The notes below the pieces were generated by a model that did no database searches, was not told the origin of the DNA, and was given only the letters and a program-made list of their open reading frames with translations. A stretch of 64,000 bases of DNA. Source: Bryopsis sp. KO-2023 (taxonomy: Eukaryota; Chlorophyta; Ulvophyceae; Bryopsidales; Bryopsidaceae). The DNA is taken from assembly GCA_030272585.1 (NCBI GenBank), contig BSYQ01000002.1, positions 7,006,001 through 7,070,000 of the forward strand. The letters run 5' to 3'. Made by a program: the position numbers and the translations under genes. Below are positions 34,365-43,227 of the stretch, in pieces; position 1 is the first letter of the stretch, and every line of letters begins with the position of its first letter.

Positions 34365-35065
34365 GGTTGTGGTAAACACCGAAAACTACCGAAAACCACC
34401 GAAAACTACCGAAAACCACCGAAAACTACCGAAAACCACCGAAAACCACCGAAAACTACTCACGAAAACCACCGAAAACTACCGAAAACTACCGAAAACT
34501 ACTCACGAAAACTACTCACGAAAACTACTCACGAAAACTACTCACGAAAACCATAAAAACTGTAACTATGCAGCGATTACCCTTTATAAAAGGAAAAGGG
34601 AAAGATAAATATTCAAGACTATTTCAAACAAGACATTTGCTTACAGATTGGTAACAAGTGAGTCTCCGAGTGATAGTACTTAACGGCAAGTGGGTATGCA
34701 AGTGTGACCCTCGGGATTCGAACCCGAGTCAACCAACCAAGGAGCCACTAGAGCCAAACCAAGAGTCCATACCATTTTTAACATATTCACTCATATAAAC
34801 AAAATGAATCTATTAGTTTCTTTTGTGTGTAATGGGTTTTTTCGGTGGACTCCCCGTTATAAATTTATTTTTACTGTTCAAGTTTTCGTTTTATCATGTC
34901 GATCTTTATAGTTTTTGGTAGTTTTCGGTAGTTTTCGGTGGTTTTCGTGAGTAGTTTTCGGTGGTTTTCGGTAGTTTTCGGTGGTTTTCGGTGGTTTTCG
35001 GTAGTTTTCGGTAGTTTTCGGTAGTTTTCGGTGGTTTTCGGTGGTTTCCGGTGTTTACCACGACC
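34365..35065 (-). mobile_element. Palindromic element with satellite-like inverted ends, copy 2 (inverted relative to copy 1)
   Basis: A 701-bp unit with the same outer ends (GGTTGTGGTAAACACC to GGTGTTTACCACGACC) and GAAAACYACC arrays as 12455-13145, with its unique centre reversed. The centre differs from copy 1 at only a few positions, while the repeat arrays differ in copy number and order. The left flank shares TGGTCCG with copy 1 and the right flank shares CCA, so the true ends may extend a few bases or the insertion may have a site preference. Confidence 0.8.
34714..34756 (-). promoter_or_regulatory. tRNA-like Pol III promoter in element copy 2
   Basis: On the minus strand the A-box-like TGGCTCTAGTGGC (34756-34744) and the consensus B box GGTTCGAATCC (34724-34714) are both intact. 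The A box is better preserved here than in copy 1. Confidence 0.75.
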
Positions 35066-35331
35066 CCACAGACAATGTTTTCTCAATGTATTTTTTGGAA
35101 TCTTAAGATTTTTTTTTTGGGGGGGGGAGGGAGTGTAATAGCAAGCCAGGTTTTCTTCGTGAGGTTACGCTCTCTTGATCACAAGTCAATCGTGGCGCTA
35201 TTAAGGCCCAAGCAGAGAGCTTTGATTACAAAAGGTTTGCTATTAAACCTGTCCAGCTTTTTCACAGTTGGAGAACATCAAAAAAAGAAGTTTGATCATC
35301 TTTTTTCTTGACGGTGAGTTGACATGAATGT

Positions 35332-35404
35332 CGTCCACTGCAGGACTCGAACCAACAGTCTTCTGCTCCGGAGGCAAACGCCTTCTCCATTAGGCCACGT
35401 GGAC
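35332..35404 (-). tRNA. tRNA-Arg (anticodon CCG)
   Basis: 73 nt with a full cloverleaf. The acceptor GTCCACG pairs with AGTGGAC over six positions (the seventh is G-A). The D-arm is GCCT/AGGC. The anticodon stem TTTGC/GCAGA encloses the loop CTCCGGA with anticodon CCG. The T-loop is TTCGAGT with one mismatch in the stem. The GGCCTAATGGA and CTCCGGA segments are characteristic of eukaryotic tRNA-Arg. There is no intron. The two stem mismatches leave open a slightly degenerate copy. Confidence 0.85.
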
Positions 35405-35525
35405 ACTCGAAATTATATGTATAATTTCTTGATTGACTAGCTCTTTACCTAAGACGAGTGTTTGATACGAGCAGAAGAAAAAGAAAAAAAACAAAGGCAC
35501 CTTCCATCCACGCCAAACAGTACAG

Positions 35526-35870
35526 AGCAGGCGCTACCCTGCTCGACTGTTACAGCAATTTGAGGTACTCCATTTTCAGGTTCTCTTTTATTTTTCTCTT
35601 TACCAAGTGCAGTTAATGCAGAGCTTTAGCTGTGCATGTGTTTTCTTCTCAACGATGCGCCCCCAGTCCCTTCAGAATGGTGATCCTGGTGATTTTTTAC
35701 CCGAAACAACGTTCCACTCTGTGCAACTCGTCCTCCACCAATCAGAGTGTGCTGGAGGCAGGCAGAACTGACATTTGGTTTTGTCGCGTGTGCTTGAACT
35801 CCGCCCCAATGTCTGAAAACGACGTAACCTAAATCTATATTATAGAGTGTCGAGCAGGGTAGCGCCTGCT
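35526..35870. mobile_element. Possible small element bounded by hairpin-forming inverted repeats
   Basis: AGCAGGCGCTACCCTGCTCGAC at 35526-35547 recurs in exact reverse complement at 35849-35870. Each end is itself a hairpin (AGCAGG, six-base loop, CCTGCT). The right end coincides with the start of R1 copy 2. No target duplication was seen and there is no coding content. Confidence 0.5.
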
Positions 35871-36145
35871 TATCACCCAAGATAAGAAGTTGACTGTTGA
35901 GCGTGGATCGAAGGTGTCTGTCCTTGGTCTTGTGCTGATCGTTAATGGTGCATTCTTTCCAAGGGGTGGGTCGGTTCTGGCACCTTCTCTGAGGAGTCGG
36001 TGACGGAATGGATGAAGTTCCGGGGAAAGCGCCAGGCGGGAAACCGAGCAGCGATCACTGGCCGCCTGCCTCGGTGGGAGGACAATGAACCAGAGCTGAG
36101 CACTGGATTTACCAGTGACAGACAGCCAGAGGGACTGCTCAATTT
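35855..36145. repeat. Dispersed repeat family R1, copy 2
   Basis: About 290 bp matching 7738-8020, starting at CAGGGTAGCGCC and ending near GGACTGCTCAATTTT. It has a short insertion (ATAAGAAGTTGA) relative to copy 1. The minus-strand reading RRPVIAARFPAWR is retained. Confidence 0.75.
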
Positions 36146-36712
36146 TTTTCTTTGTTTCACCACAAAGTGTGTTATTGTTTGCACAAGAGACGTGCACAAT
36201 CCAGCTGGTCTCCTGCTTTGGGGTCTCGGGACCAGGCTGCAATCTGATTGAAACTGGCCTTGGTAATTTCGCGGCCAGGACTGATTGTTCGGGTGGAGGC
36301 AACAGCCATCTCTTGGTTCCCCTCTACCTCTGAAATTCCCTCGACCCGTGGCTGTCTTTTTTGTGAAGAGCTGTAATAATTTGACCTGAAACCGAAAAAA
36401 AGTTTCAACGTAGATCAGCCACCCCCCACAAGCTGATTTATCAAAAACAGGCAAATGTTTTTCCATCTACATCCTCACCTTGGATCCGAAAACAATTCGG
36501 TGGAAAAAAAGGTGTTTTCATATGCAGTGGATCATTTCTGGTTGGAATTGAATCGTTTCTTTCGGACTCCTATCAGGACAACGTTCGTTGATCCAATATT
36601 GCTTGATCAGATTTGTGATAACGCAGTTCCACTCAGCAGAACATGGTTACAATAAAGTTTACTGACAACAAAGTCATTTCAACACAGTAGTAGAATTCGA
36701 GAATTCTACAAT

Positions 36713-36734
36713 AAAATACTCGATCGAGTATTTT
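36713..36734. repeat. 22-bp perfect palindrome beside the CACTA element
   Basis: AAAATACTCGA followed by its complement TCGAGTATTTT. Immediately before it is a near-perfect palindrome GTAGAATTC-GA-GAATTCTAC (about 36688-36710). Both lie within 90 bp of the left end of the transposon. Confidence 0.9.
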
Positions 36735-36779
36735 TACTTTTTTGAACGACCGATACCTGGCGACTTGATTCCAACACCA

Positions 36780-37075
36780 CACTATGGGAAGAACCGCTCT
36801 GTGCGGGGTAGAAAAATCACGTTCGATTTCCGCCGAAAACTGAAGTCGCGAAAATCGACGCGACAGAGAGAGGGAATGGTAGGAAACACCTGGGTTCGAC
36901 TCCCAGGCATTCCCGTCACGATCTGGGGCGGAAAAACGGAGTCGCTGGCGAAGTCGTCAGCGACGGACGAAATGGCGAAACTCTACCCCGCACAGTCAAC
37001 CCCGCACAGGACAGTAACCCCGTACAGGACTCTGTGCGGGGTTAGTATCCTGTGCGGCGTAGGGTTGACGTCACC
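36780..37075. repeat. Left subterminal repeat region of the CACTA element
   Basis: Contains repeated CCCCGCACAG / CTGTGCGGGG motifs, densest at 36985-37065 where they alternate in both orientations and can form hairpins. Confidence 0.8.
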
Positions 37076-38599
37076 GAATCGCGAAATGCGGTGGATGGTG
37101 TGATCTGTCACACTCGCTTGGAATGCCAGTTCGCAGATCTCAATTGCGTGCTGGAGTCGAACGAAAATGGCCAGGGGAGGGAGCACTCGATCGAGTCCCT
37201 CGCGAGGTACTCGCGGACCTCCCATAAGCTGAGAGCCATGCGGTCGACGGAGGATTGCTGCCATGCGTGGTCCAAGCGTCAGAACGAGATCTTTGGAGGT
37301 CGGTTGGTGAAAAGAGGTCATGGACGACGCCTGCGTACTCGGCAATCCTGCAGTGAGCCACGCTTTCGACGCATCCCCAAGCACGGCCTCGGGCTCTGCT
37401 TCGAGCAGCGCCGCGAGATTCTTACACGAGCGACGCATCGCGCAACGCAGCTCCCCTGGGTTTTCCCACCAGTTCAAGGAGAGCCGAAGGTTTGTTTTTT
37501 TTCAACTGCTGTGTCCTGCGTGTATTTCACATCGGCACTTTACTTTTTTGAAGGACTACGCCCCAGTATTTTTTTGTTGTGTTTTTTACTTTAGCAAAAA
37601 TTGGACAAAAAGGAGGCTTCAAGATATTGCCACCTTATGAATGTTAGTTGAATTTCTGAGCCAGCCTATAACGCATTTCAGTGCCACCTGCTTGCAATCT
37701 TGTTGATCCTGCCCCTGCTTGTTGAAGGTTGGAAATCCTAGCTCCTACCTTGTCACACCCCTCCCCCCCCCCCAAAAAAAAAAAAAAGAAAAAGAAAAAG
37801 GGAAAGGAAAATAAAACAAGTCTGTGTTCGAGGTTTGCACCTGTGCATTGTACACTTTCTTGAAAAAGTGAAAAAAAAACCCACAACAGGATGCTGGTCC
37901 ATCGAATTCTTGCTTTCTCCAATCATGTTGATTTGCTGTCCAAATAGATTCTTGCAAAGGTAAAATCAGTTCGCTGGATTGATGGATGGACAACGAATCA
38001 AAGGATCGACTTCAAAAATGGATGGCTTCCCATGACTCCACAGAGAAAACCCCCAGCTTTTCTTGGTTATGTTTTCAGGGGCTGGAGAATCCCAGAGGGC
38101 TCTTTGCGCTTCAAATTCTGACCTGTGCAGCTTATCTAAACGCGCTTTGCTGCAAGTTACTCCCGGAACCAGGAAGCCAAGGAAGGGGAAAATTTAACCC
38201 TCAACAACGAAGGCAACATCCAGGCGATCGCCACCATTGACAGAATCCCCTTCAGAAGAAGAAGACGATCTCAAACCTTAAGAGGAAGAGGGCTCGGGGC
38301 CGGACTGGGTGGTGCTCGTTGCAATCACAGATGAAATCGAACCTCCTGAAGACGCTGCTGCCATTATCGCAACACCACCAGGAACGCTGCCCTCACCAAC
38401 GCAAGGCCGACCGGCCGGCAGTAGTGGGTAGGACTGCACTGGATTTTTTTGCATTTTGTGAAGGTCTGTAGCACTCCTGCTAGTACTACTCATGAGCTCA
38501 ACAGTCGCCACCAAATCCATTTCCTTCAGAAAGTTCCCACCCCATTCAATTTGTTGATTGTGTTTAGGGGGAAATCTTGAGAGGGGTGCAGTGTTTCGA
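37076..38599. other. CACTA interior without a recognised gene
   Basis: A GC-rich segment (37080-37490) has overlapping open frames on both strands without a known domain. 37740-37810 has poly-C and poly-A tracts. It may include upstream parts of the captured gene, but no glutaminase (N-terminal Cys) domain of an ASNSD1 protein was found. Confidence 0.4.
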
Positions 38600-39770
38600 A
38601 CTGTAGATGAGGTGTGACTGTATGGAGTGGCGAATGGGACACGAAACTTCAGACGACCCCTCGTCGCTACTCAGATCTGGCCATGTTGTGGTGCTGTTCA
38701 GTGGAGGGCTCAACACCACACTGTTGCCTGCTCTGCTGCATTTGTGCCTGCCATCGGATGCTCCTATTGATCTTGTGAACGTTTCATTTACCAAAGAGAC
38801 ATCGCCAGATTGAGTGGGGAGCATCGAATCAGTCAGGGAACTCAGGCAATGGGCCCCTGATAGGCTGTGGCGGCTTGTTGAGGTTGATTCTTCCCTTGAT
38901 GAGGTGGATGGTCTCAGGTGACACATCTATTCTTTTTCCAATTCATGAAGGATCATCGTGGGGTTAACAGCCGTCTAATAGTTTTTGGCCTGATCAACAG
39001 ATCAGACCTTCTGGCCCTACTGCACCCGTGCTCGTCGATTTTGGACCCGAATGTTGGTGCCCCTCTGTGGTTGGCAGCAAGAGATACACTCAACATGATT
39101 TCTGACCCACTGGACAGCTCAGATGAAGTTGTTGTGGAGGCTGTTCGATACATGGTGCGGAGTTCACATCGTCGGCTCCTGTGGTTTTGACAGGGCATGG
39201 TGCCGCCGATCAGTGCTGTGGATATGCTCGCCATAAGTCAAGGTCTGTTGCTCCATCCTCACTGACAGCATTCCAACGCAAAGATTCGTCTGGGATCCAA
39301 TTCCATGCTAGAGAAACAATGAGACGAACAGAGAAACCTGTGGAAACATGTAAGTCTTGCGCGATGCCGCCCAAAACATGAGGGTTTAACGAACAGTTGC
39401 AATGCCCGATGTCAGGTGTCGGGAGGGTGCCTTGCACAGGTTGAGAAGCGAAGTTCAGATGGAGCTCCGTCGGTTATGGAAGACAAATTTGGGGCGAGAT
39501 GATCGTGTTGTGTCTGATCACTGCCGAGGGGCCAGATTTCCTTTCCGAGACGAGGAGGTTGCGGTCCTATTTGCACATCTTCCGTTGTAGGTCAGAACCT
39601 GACGCTGTAAAGAGCAGTACTGTGTGCTTCAACCTTTACAGGCAAAGGCGACAAAATGGTGGTGAGGGAATATTTGAGGAGTCTTGAAGTCTTGGAGAGT
39701 GCGGCCTCCAGGAAGAAGTGCGCAATCCAGTTCGGCAGCAGGGTCAGCAAACTATCTAATTGTCGCTATT
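38600..39770 (+). pseudogene. Asparagine synthetase-domain (ASNSD1-like) gene remnant inside the CACTA element
   Basis: Four blocks occur in the order of the ASNSD1 C-terminal half. (1) 38600-38918: VVVLFSGGLNTTLLPALLHL with PIDLVNVSF, then after an in-frame TGA (about 38812) DRLWRLVEVDSSLDEVDGLR. (2) 38990-39180: LLALLHPCSSILDPNVGAPL and WLAARDTL. A one-base shift then precedes VVLTGHGAADQCCGYARHK. (3) 39430-39587: LGRDDRVVSDHCRGARFPF. (4) 39650-39770: a block ending KKCAIQFGSRVSKLSN. The family uses an SGGxDS PP-loop for ATP pyrophosphatase chemistry; here it is SGGLNTT, and the GADEQ-type motif is GAADQ. The stop codon, the frame shift, the altered motifs and the absent N-terminal glutaminase domain indicate a decayed, partial gene copy. 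Confidence 0.75.
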
Positions 39771-39974
39771 TCAGCAGCAGCCAGGCAGCCAACAAAACAA
39801 GTGCAGGCTGTGTGGATCTCACAGATGTCCATGGGTTTGGGTTTGGGTTTACACGATGGTTTTGGTACAGGTTATGGTCGTGTGTTTTTGACAACAAAAG
39901 TTTGGGAGATGTACAGATGCTGGGGATTTTGTAACATGAAAACACATATTTCACATGATTGAGATAGCATTGGT

Positions 39975-40345
39975 TATGTGCGGGGTGTTTAAAAACCACC
40001 GCACATGCACCGATCTGCCCCGCACAAACCGGAAATAAAGCCGCACTGCTCATCAACTAACAACCCCGCACACAGCCTCACCAGCCCCGCATGGCTCTGC
40101 GATGATATGACCCGAATACTGCGAGGTATGGGAGACCCCGCACAAAGCCTCACCAACCCCGCACGGCTCTGTGCGATGTTATGACCCGATTACTGCGAGG
40201 TATGGGAGACCCCGCACAAAGCCTCACCAACCCCGCACAGCGCTGTGCGATGTTATGACCCGGTTACTGCGAGGTGCGAGGGACCCCGCACAAAGCCAAA
40301 CCAAACCCGCACACATCCACCACACCAACCCCGCACGGCTCTGTG
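39975..40345. repeat. Right subterminal tandem array of the CACTA element, left of the retroelement
   Basis: Tandem units of about 74-76 bp built of CTGTGCGATGTTATGACCCG, ACTGCGAGGTATGGGAGACC and CCCGCACAAAGCC. The array is cut at 40345 by the LTR and resumes at 50444. Confidence 0.85.
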
Positions 40346-40768
40346 TGATAGTGAAGCTTGTGGGTGACGCAATAGTGGTCGGCTGTGTTAGTTGGATTCG
40401 TGATAACTTGCTGGCTAACGCAAGTATACTTGTGGGGTTTGTTGCTTTAGACAACTCTCTAGCTAGCGCGGTTGTGAACGCTACTAGAGCACTTGGGTTG
40501 GGAAGTGATTGCGTCAGGCAAACACTTAACACACACACACACACAAACACACACACAAGCGGGAACACACCAATCCCACGAATCCCGAGTTCTTACAAAG
40601 TAACTATGAGTGTCAAAACAACGAGTGGGCCTCTTAAGTACCCCTAAGTGTAGTACGCTGACGCATGCCCCAAACTCTGGGTCTAATCTGTCTTACTCGT
40701 GAACCCACATGCGTCAGCCACCCTCGGCTCTATCCCAGACTACCTCGTATAGCGCTAAAAGACTAACA
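40346..40768 (-). repeat. 3' LTR
   Basis: 423 bp, TGATAGTGAAG to AGACTAACA on the plus strand. Contains a (CA)n tract near 40530-40558. Same length and apparently the same sequence as 50021-50443. Confidence 0.95.
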
Positions 40769-40787
40769 TACGCCCCCCCCGCAAAAA
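40769..40787 (-). promoter_or_regulatory. Polypurine tract
   Basis: On the minus strand a run of eight or more G (GCGGGGGGGGCGTA) directly abuts the 3' LTR, the position from which plus-strand DNA synthesis is primed. Confidence 0.6.
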
Positions 40788-40963
40788 GTGGGCGCCCACG
40801 CACACCAAAACACAAAGAAAAACAAAAACACAAAAACACAAACACAAAACTCACCCACTCCCATACCCACACCCAACTGTCTTGGACCTGTCTCTTGCTC
40901 TGACGTCTCTGACAGCTGCTGCACGCACACACTTGGTCGACGATAACTCCTTTTCCCTCCTCC

Positions 40964-42778
40964 TTAACGCTGTTCCTGCGCTTGCGCTTGCTGGATAGCA
41001 CGCTGCTCTTGCGCATGCGCTTGCTGCACTGCACGATACCGGACACAGGGATCAAATGCGGCAGCCACCCTCTTGGATTTTAGGAATGGCAGATCCCTTG
41101 TGATGCCGGACACCTTGAGCTGCCGCTTCACACACATGTTGCAGTGTGGCAACTTCTCGTGCTCAGCCGGGAACGGAGGGATTTCTTCGAACGTCGAGCG
41201 TGTCAGCTTCAACATATGGGCAGGTAGAGAGAATGGGGAGACGGTGGCGATGGACTTGTTGTCCACTTCTGCGACTTTTTGGACCGCTGTGACGATGCGC
41301 CCCAGCATCGAGTATGCCAACCAGTGAGCATCACACACGAGGTGATACCCACAAGGAAGGACGGAATACTTCTTCTGCGTCAGCCGCTGAGCACTTGCCT
41401 GCATTGGGCTTCTCCCGCACCAAATGCACATGGGCAACTCGTGAAAGTGCCGGTTGCCGCGGTAATTTTGCAAGGCTCGGTCCCTGGGGTTAGTATATTG
41501 GACCTTCGGCCATTTCTCTGACGCAGTGATGGGGTTGCAAGCCTCCTCGATATCCTCCCGTGACAGGTTCACTTCGCTAGGTGCAGCATCCACTTTGTCC
41601 TGAGCAGCCGCCCTTAATCTCCTGAGCTTAACCTTTTCTCGGAAAGCCCGAAGTGCTGCTTCTGTTGGAGCTAACTCCAACGGTGGATGGACCGCACGCT
41701 GAACCTCTGTCACCTGGCTTGGCCCTTCATCATTCCTGATTTCCCCGTCCTCCAGTTCAGAACTAGGACCTTCGAGCCTAGGAGGTGGACTGCCGAAGTC
41801 AATTTCTTCGTGAAAATCCAAGTCCAAAAGCTCCTCCTCTCTCATGTCGAATAAGTCCTCCCCCGATGCTATTGCGGTAGCCTCATCTCCGGGAGTCTGA
41901 ACTGTTGGTGCTGGTTGTGAGGGTGCTGGAGTCTTTAATGCGGCAGCCTTTAACTTGAGTAACAAGTTGGCTCTTGCTGCATCTCCAGGCATACGATCCC
42001 TCGGTGGCTCACCACCTTCATCGTCACCGTCCTCTCGCCTTCTCTTTCCGTGTGGATCTTCATCCCTACACGGCGAGCTTGGGCGTTTGTTTTTCCTTTT
42101 CCCCGTGCCCTTGCTTGAGCCTCCCGCATCATCGTCCTTGGACGGTTCCAGATCAAGTGTTGCGTTTGACAACAGAACTTGGACTTGGCGATCCAGTTCT
42201 TCGCGTACCCGTGGTGCTGGTACCGCCGGGTTCAAACGCAGCATCTTGTCCGTTGTTTCGCTCTGCACTTGAAGTTTTTCAGAGCCGTCTCTGAGGGACT
42301 CTCCCAGCAAATCGATCTGCAGCTCTTGTTCTGCCAATTCCTTCTTAAGGTTGTTGGCTGCTGCACTCCACGCGGTTGCTACAGCTTGCTGCAGCGTTTC
42401 CTCTACCGCGGTAAATCGATCCACCATTCCCCCGAGAGCTTGTTTACGGAGGTCGTTCTCACGATGGTTAGCCATCATGTGAGATTGGAACCTTTGCTTT
42501 TTCAGCTTCATGGCTTCCAATTTTTCTTCCAAGACCTTGGTCTTGTCCTCCGCTTCTTTCTTTTCCGCCTCCGCCTTTTCCTTGGCTTTCTCCGCTGCCT
42601 CCTTCGCAGCCTCAGCTGCTTTCGTCCGGTCACTCAACTCTGAGAGCTGCCGGGTTAAGGCCTCATTGTTCTGCAGCACTTCCTCTGCGGTCGACGTAAA
42701 GTGCTGCAGCTCCTCTTCTTTTTGAGCTACCTCCGCTTCCAACCTCGCAATAATTGCGGCGGGTGTATCGGCAGCCAT
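40964..42778 (-). CDS. Retrotransposon ORF3: coiled coil plus RING-like Cys/His cluster
   Basis: 604 aa between pol and the 3' LTR, the position of env in retroviruses, but without signal peptide or membrane segment. The start ATG at 42778 has a strong context (A at -3, G at +4); the frame extends further upstream without another ATG. Residues 1-190 form a long charged coiled coil (EAAEKAKEKAEAEKKEAED). Residues of about 200-380 are acidic, low complexity and include a basic nuclear-signal-like stretch (GKRKNKRPSS). The C-terminal part has CIWC, then PCGYHLVCDAH, then CNMC, i.e. C-x2-C, C-x2-H-x2-C-x2-H, C-x2-C, a spacing reminiscent of cross-brace RING-type zinc fingers. The last residues are short QQAxAQEQR repeats. 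No homolog was recognised. It may act in element regulation or as a ubiquitin-ligase-like factor, but this is inference. Confidence 0.8.
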   Translation of the reverse strand: MAADTPAAIIARLEAEVAQKEEELQHFTSTAEEVLQNNEALTRQLSELSDRTKAAEAAKEAAEKAKEKAEAEKKEAEDKTKVLEEKLEAMKLKKQRFQSHMMANHRENDLRKQALGGMVDRFTAVEETLQQAVATAWSAAANNLKKELAEQELQIDLLGESLRDGSEKLQVQSETTDKMLRLNPAVPAPRVREELDRQVQVLLSNATLDLEPSKDDDAGGSSKGTGKRKNKRPSSPCRDEDPHGKRRREDGDDEGGEPPRDRMPGDAARANLLLKLKAAALKTPAPSQPAPTVQTPGDEATAIASGEDLFDMREEELLDLDFHEEIDFGSPPPRLEGPSSELEDGEIRNDEGPSQVTEVQRAVHPPLELAPTEAALRAFREKVKLRRLRAAAQDKVDAAPSEVNLSREDIEEACNPITASEKWPKVQYTNPRDRALQNYRGNRHFHELPMCIWCGRSPMQASAQRLTQKKYSVLPCGYHLVCDAHWLAYSMLGRIVTAVQKVAEVDNKSIATVSPFSLPAHMLKLTRSTFEEIPPFPAEHEKLPHCNMCVKRQLKVSGITRDLPFLKSKRVAAAFDPCVRYRAVQQAHAQEQRAIQQAQAQEQR

Positions 42779-43227
42779 TATGTTCGTCGGAAAGAAAGAA
42801 ATAACAACGGTTTGTGCGTCTTTAGACTCTTTTTTACTCAGGAGCTCGCTCCGTTCACACAAACACTAGGGCAAAATGGTTCGAGGGCTGCGCTTATAAG
42901 GCTGGGTGACTCGTACACTTTCCTCGTTGGGTTATTGGGGTGAGACACCAACGTTTCGCTCGGTTGGAGTCTCGTCAAGACCACCTCAACACGTCACTTG
43001 ATAGGGGTTTTCTCGGAACAACCACACTATCTCGAATGTGACATCGTTTGCCCGGTTTTTAAAGTACTACTGAAGCTACACTTACTGCGCCAGCCAAATA
43101 ACTTAGGCACCTAACGCATTAAAGTTAAAGAGTTGGTTTGGAAGTCGACAGAGTTTTTCTAAGGTATCCTTTTTCGCGCCCCCTTGCAATAAGGAGTTCC
43201 ACCTTAGCCATCAAACACTCTGTTTCC
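42779..43227 (-). promoter_or_regulatory. Pol-ORF3 intergenic region with TATA-like box
   Basis: About 450 bp without open frame separates the pol stop from the ORF3 start. A palindromic CTTATAAG near 42893-42900 lies roughly 115-120 bp before the ORF3 ATG and could be a TATA box for a separate ORF3 transcript. Alternatively ORF3 is expressed from a spliced genomic RNA. Confidence 0.35.

Noticed and set aside
34365..35065. CRISPR-like reading of the regularly repeated GAAAACYACC arrays
   Set aside because: The 10-bp units are contiguous without unique spacers, and the genome is eukaryotic.
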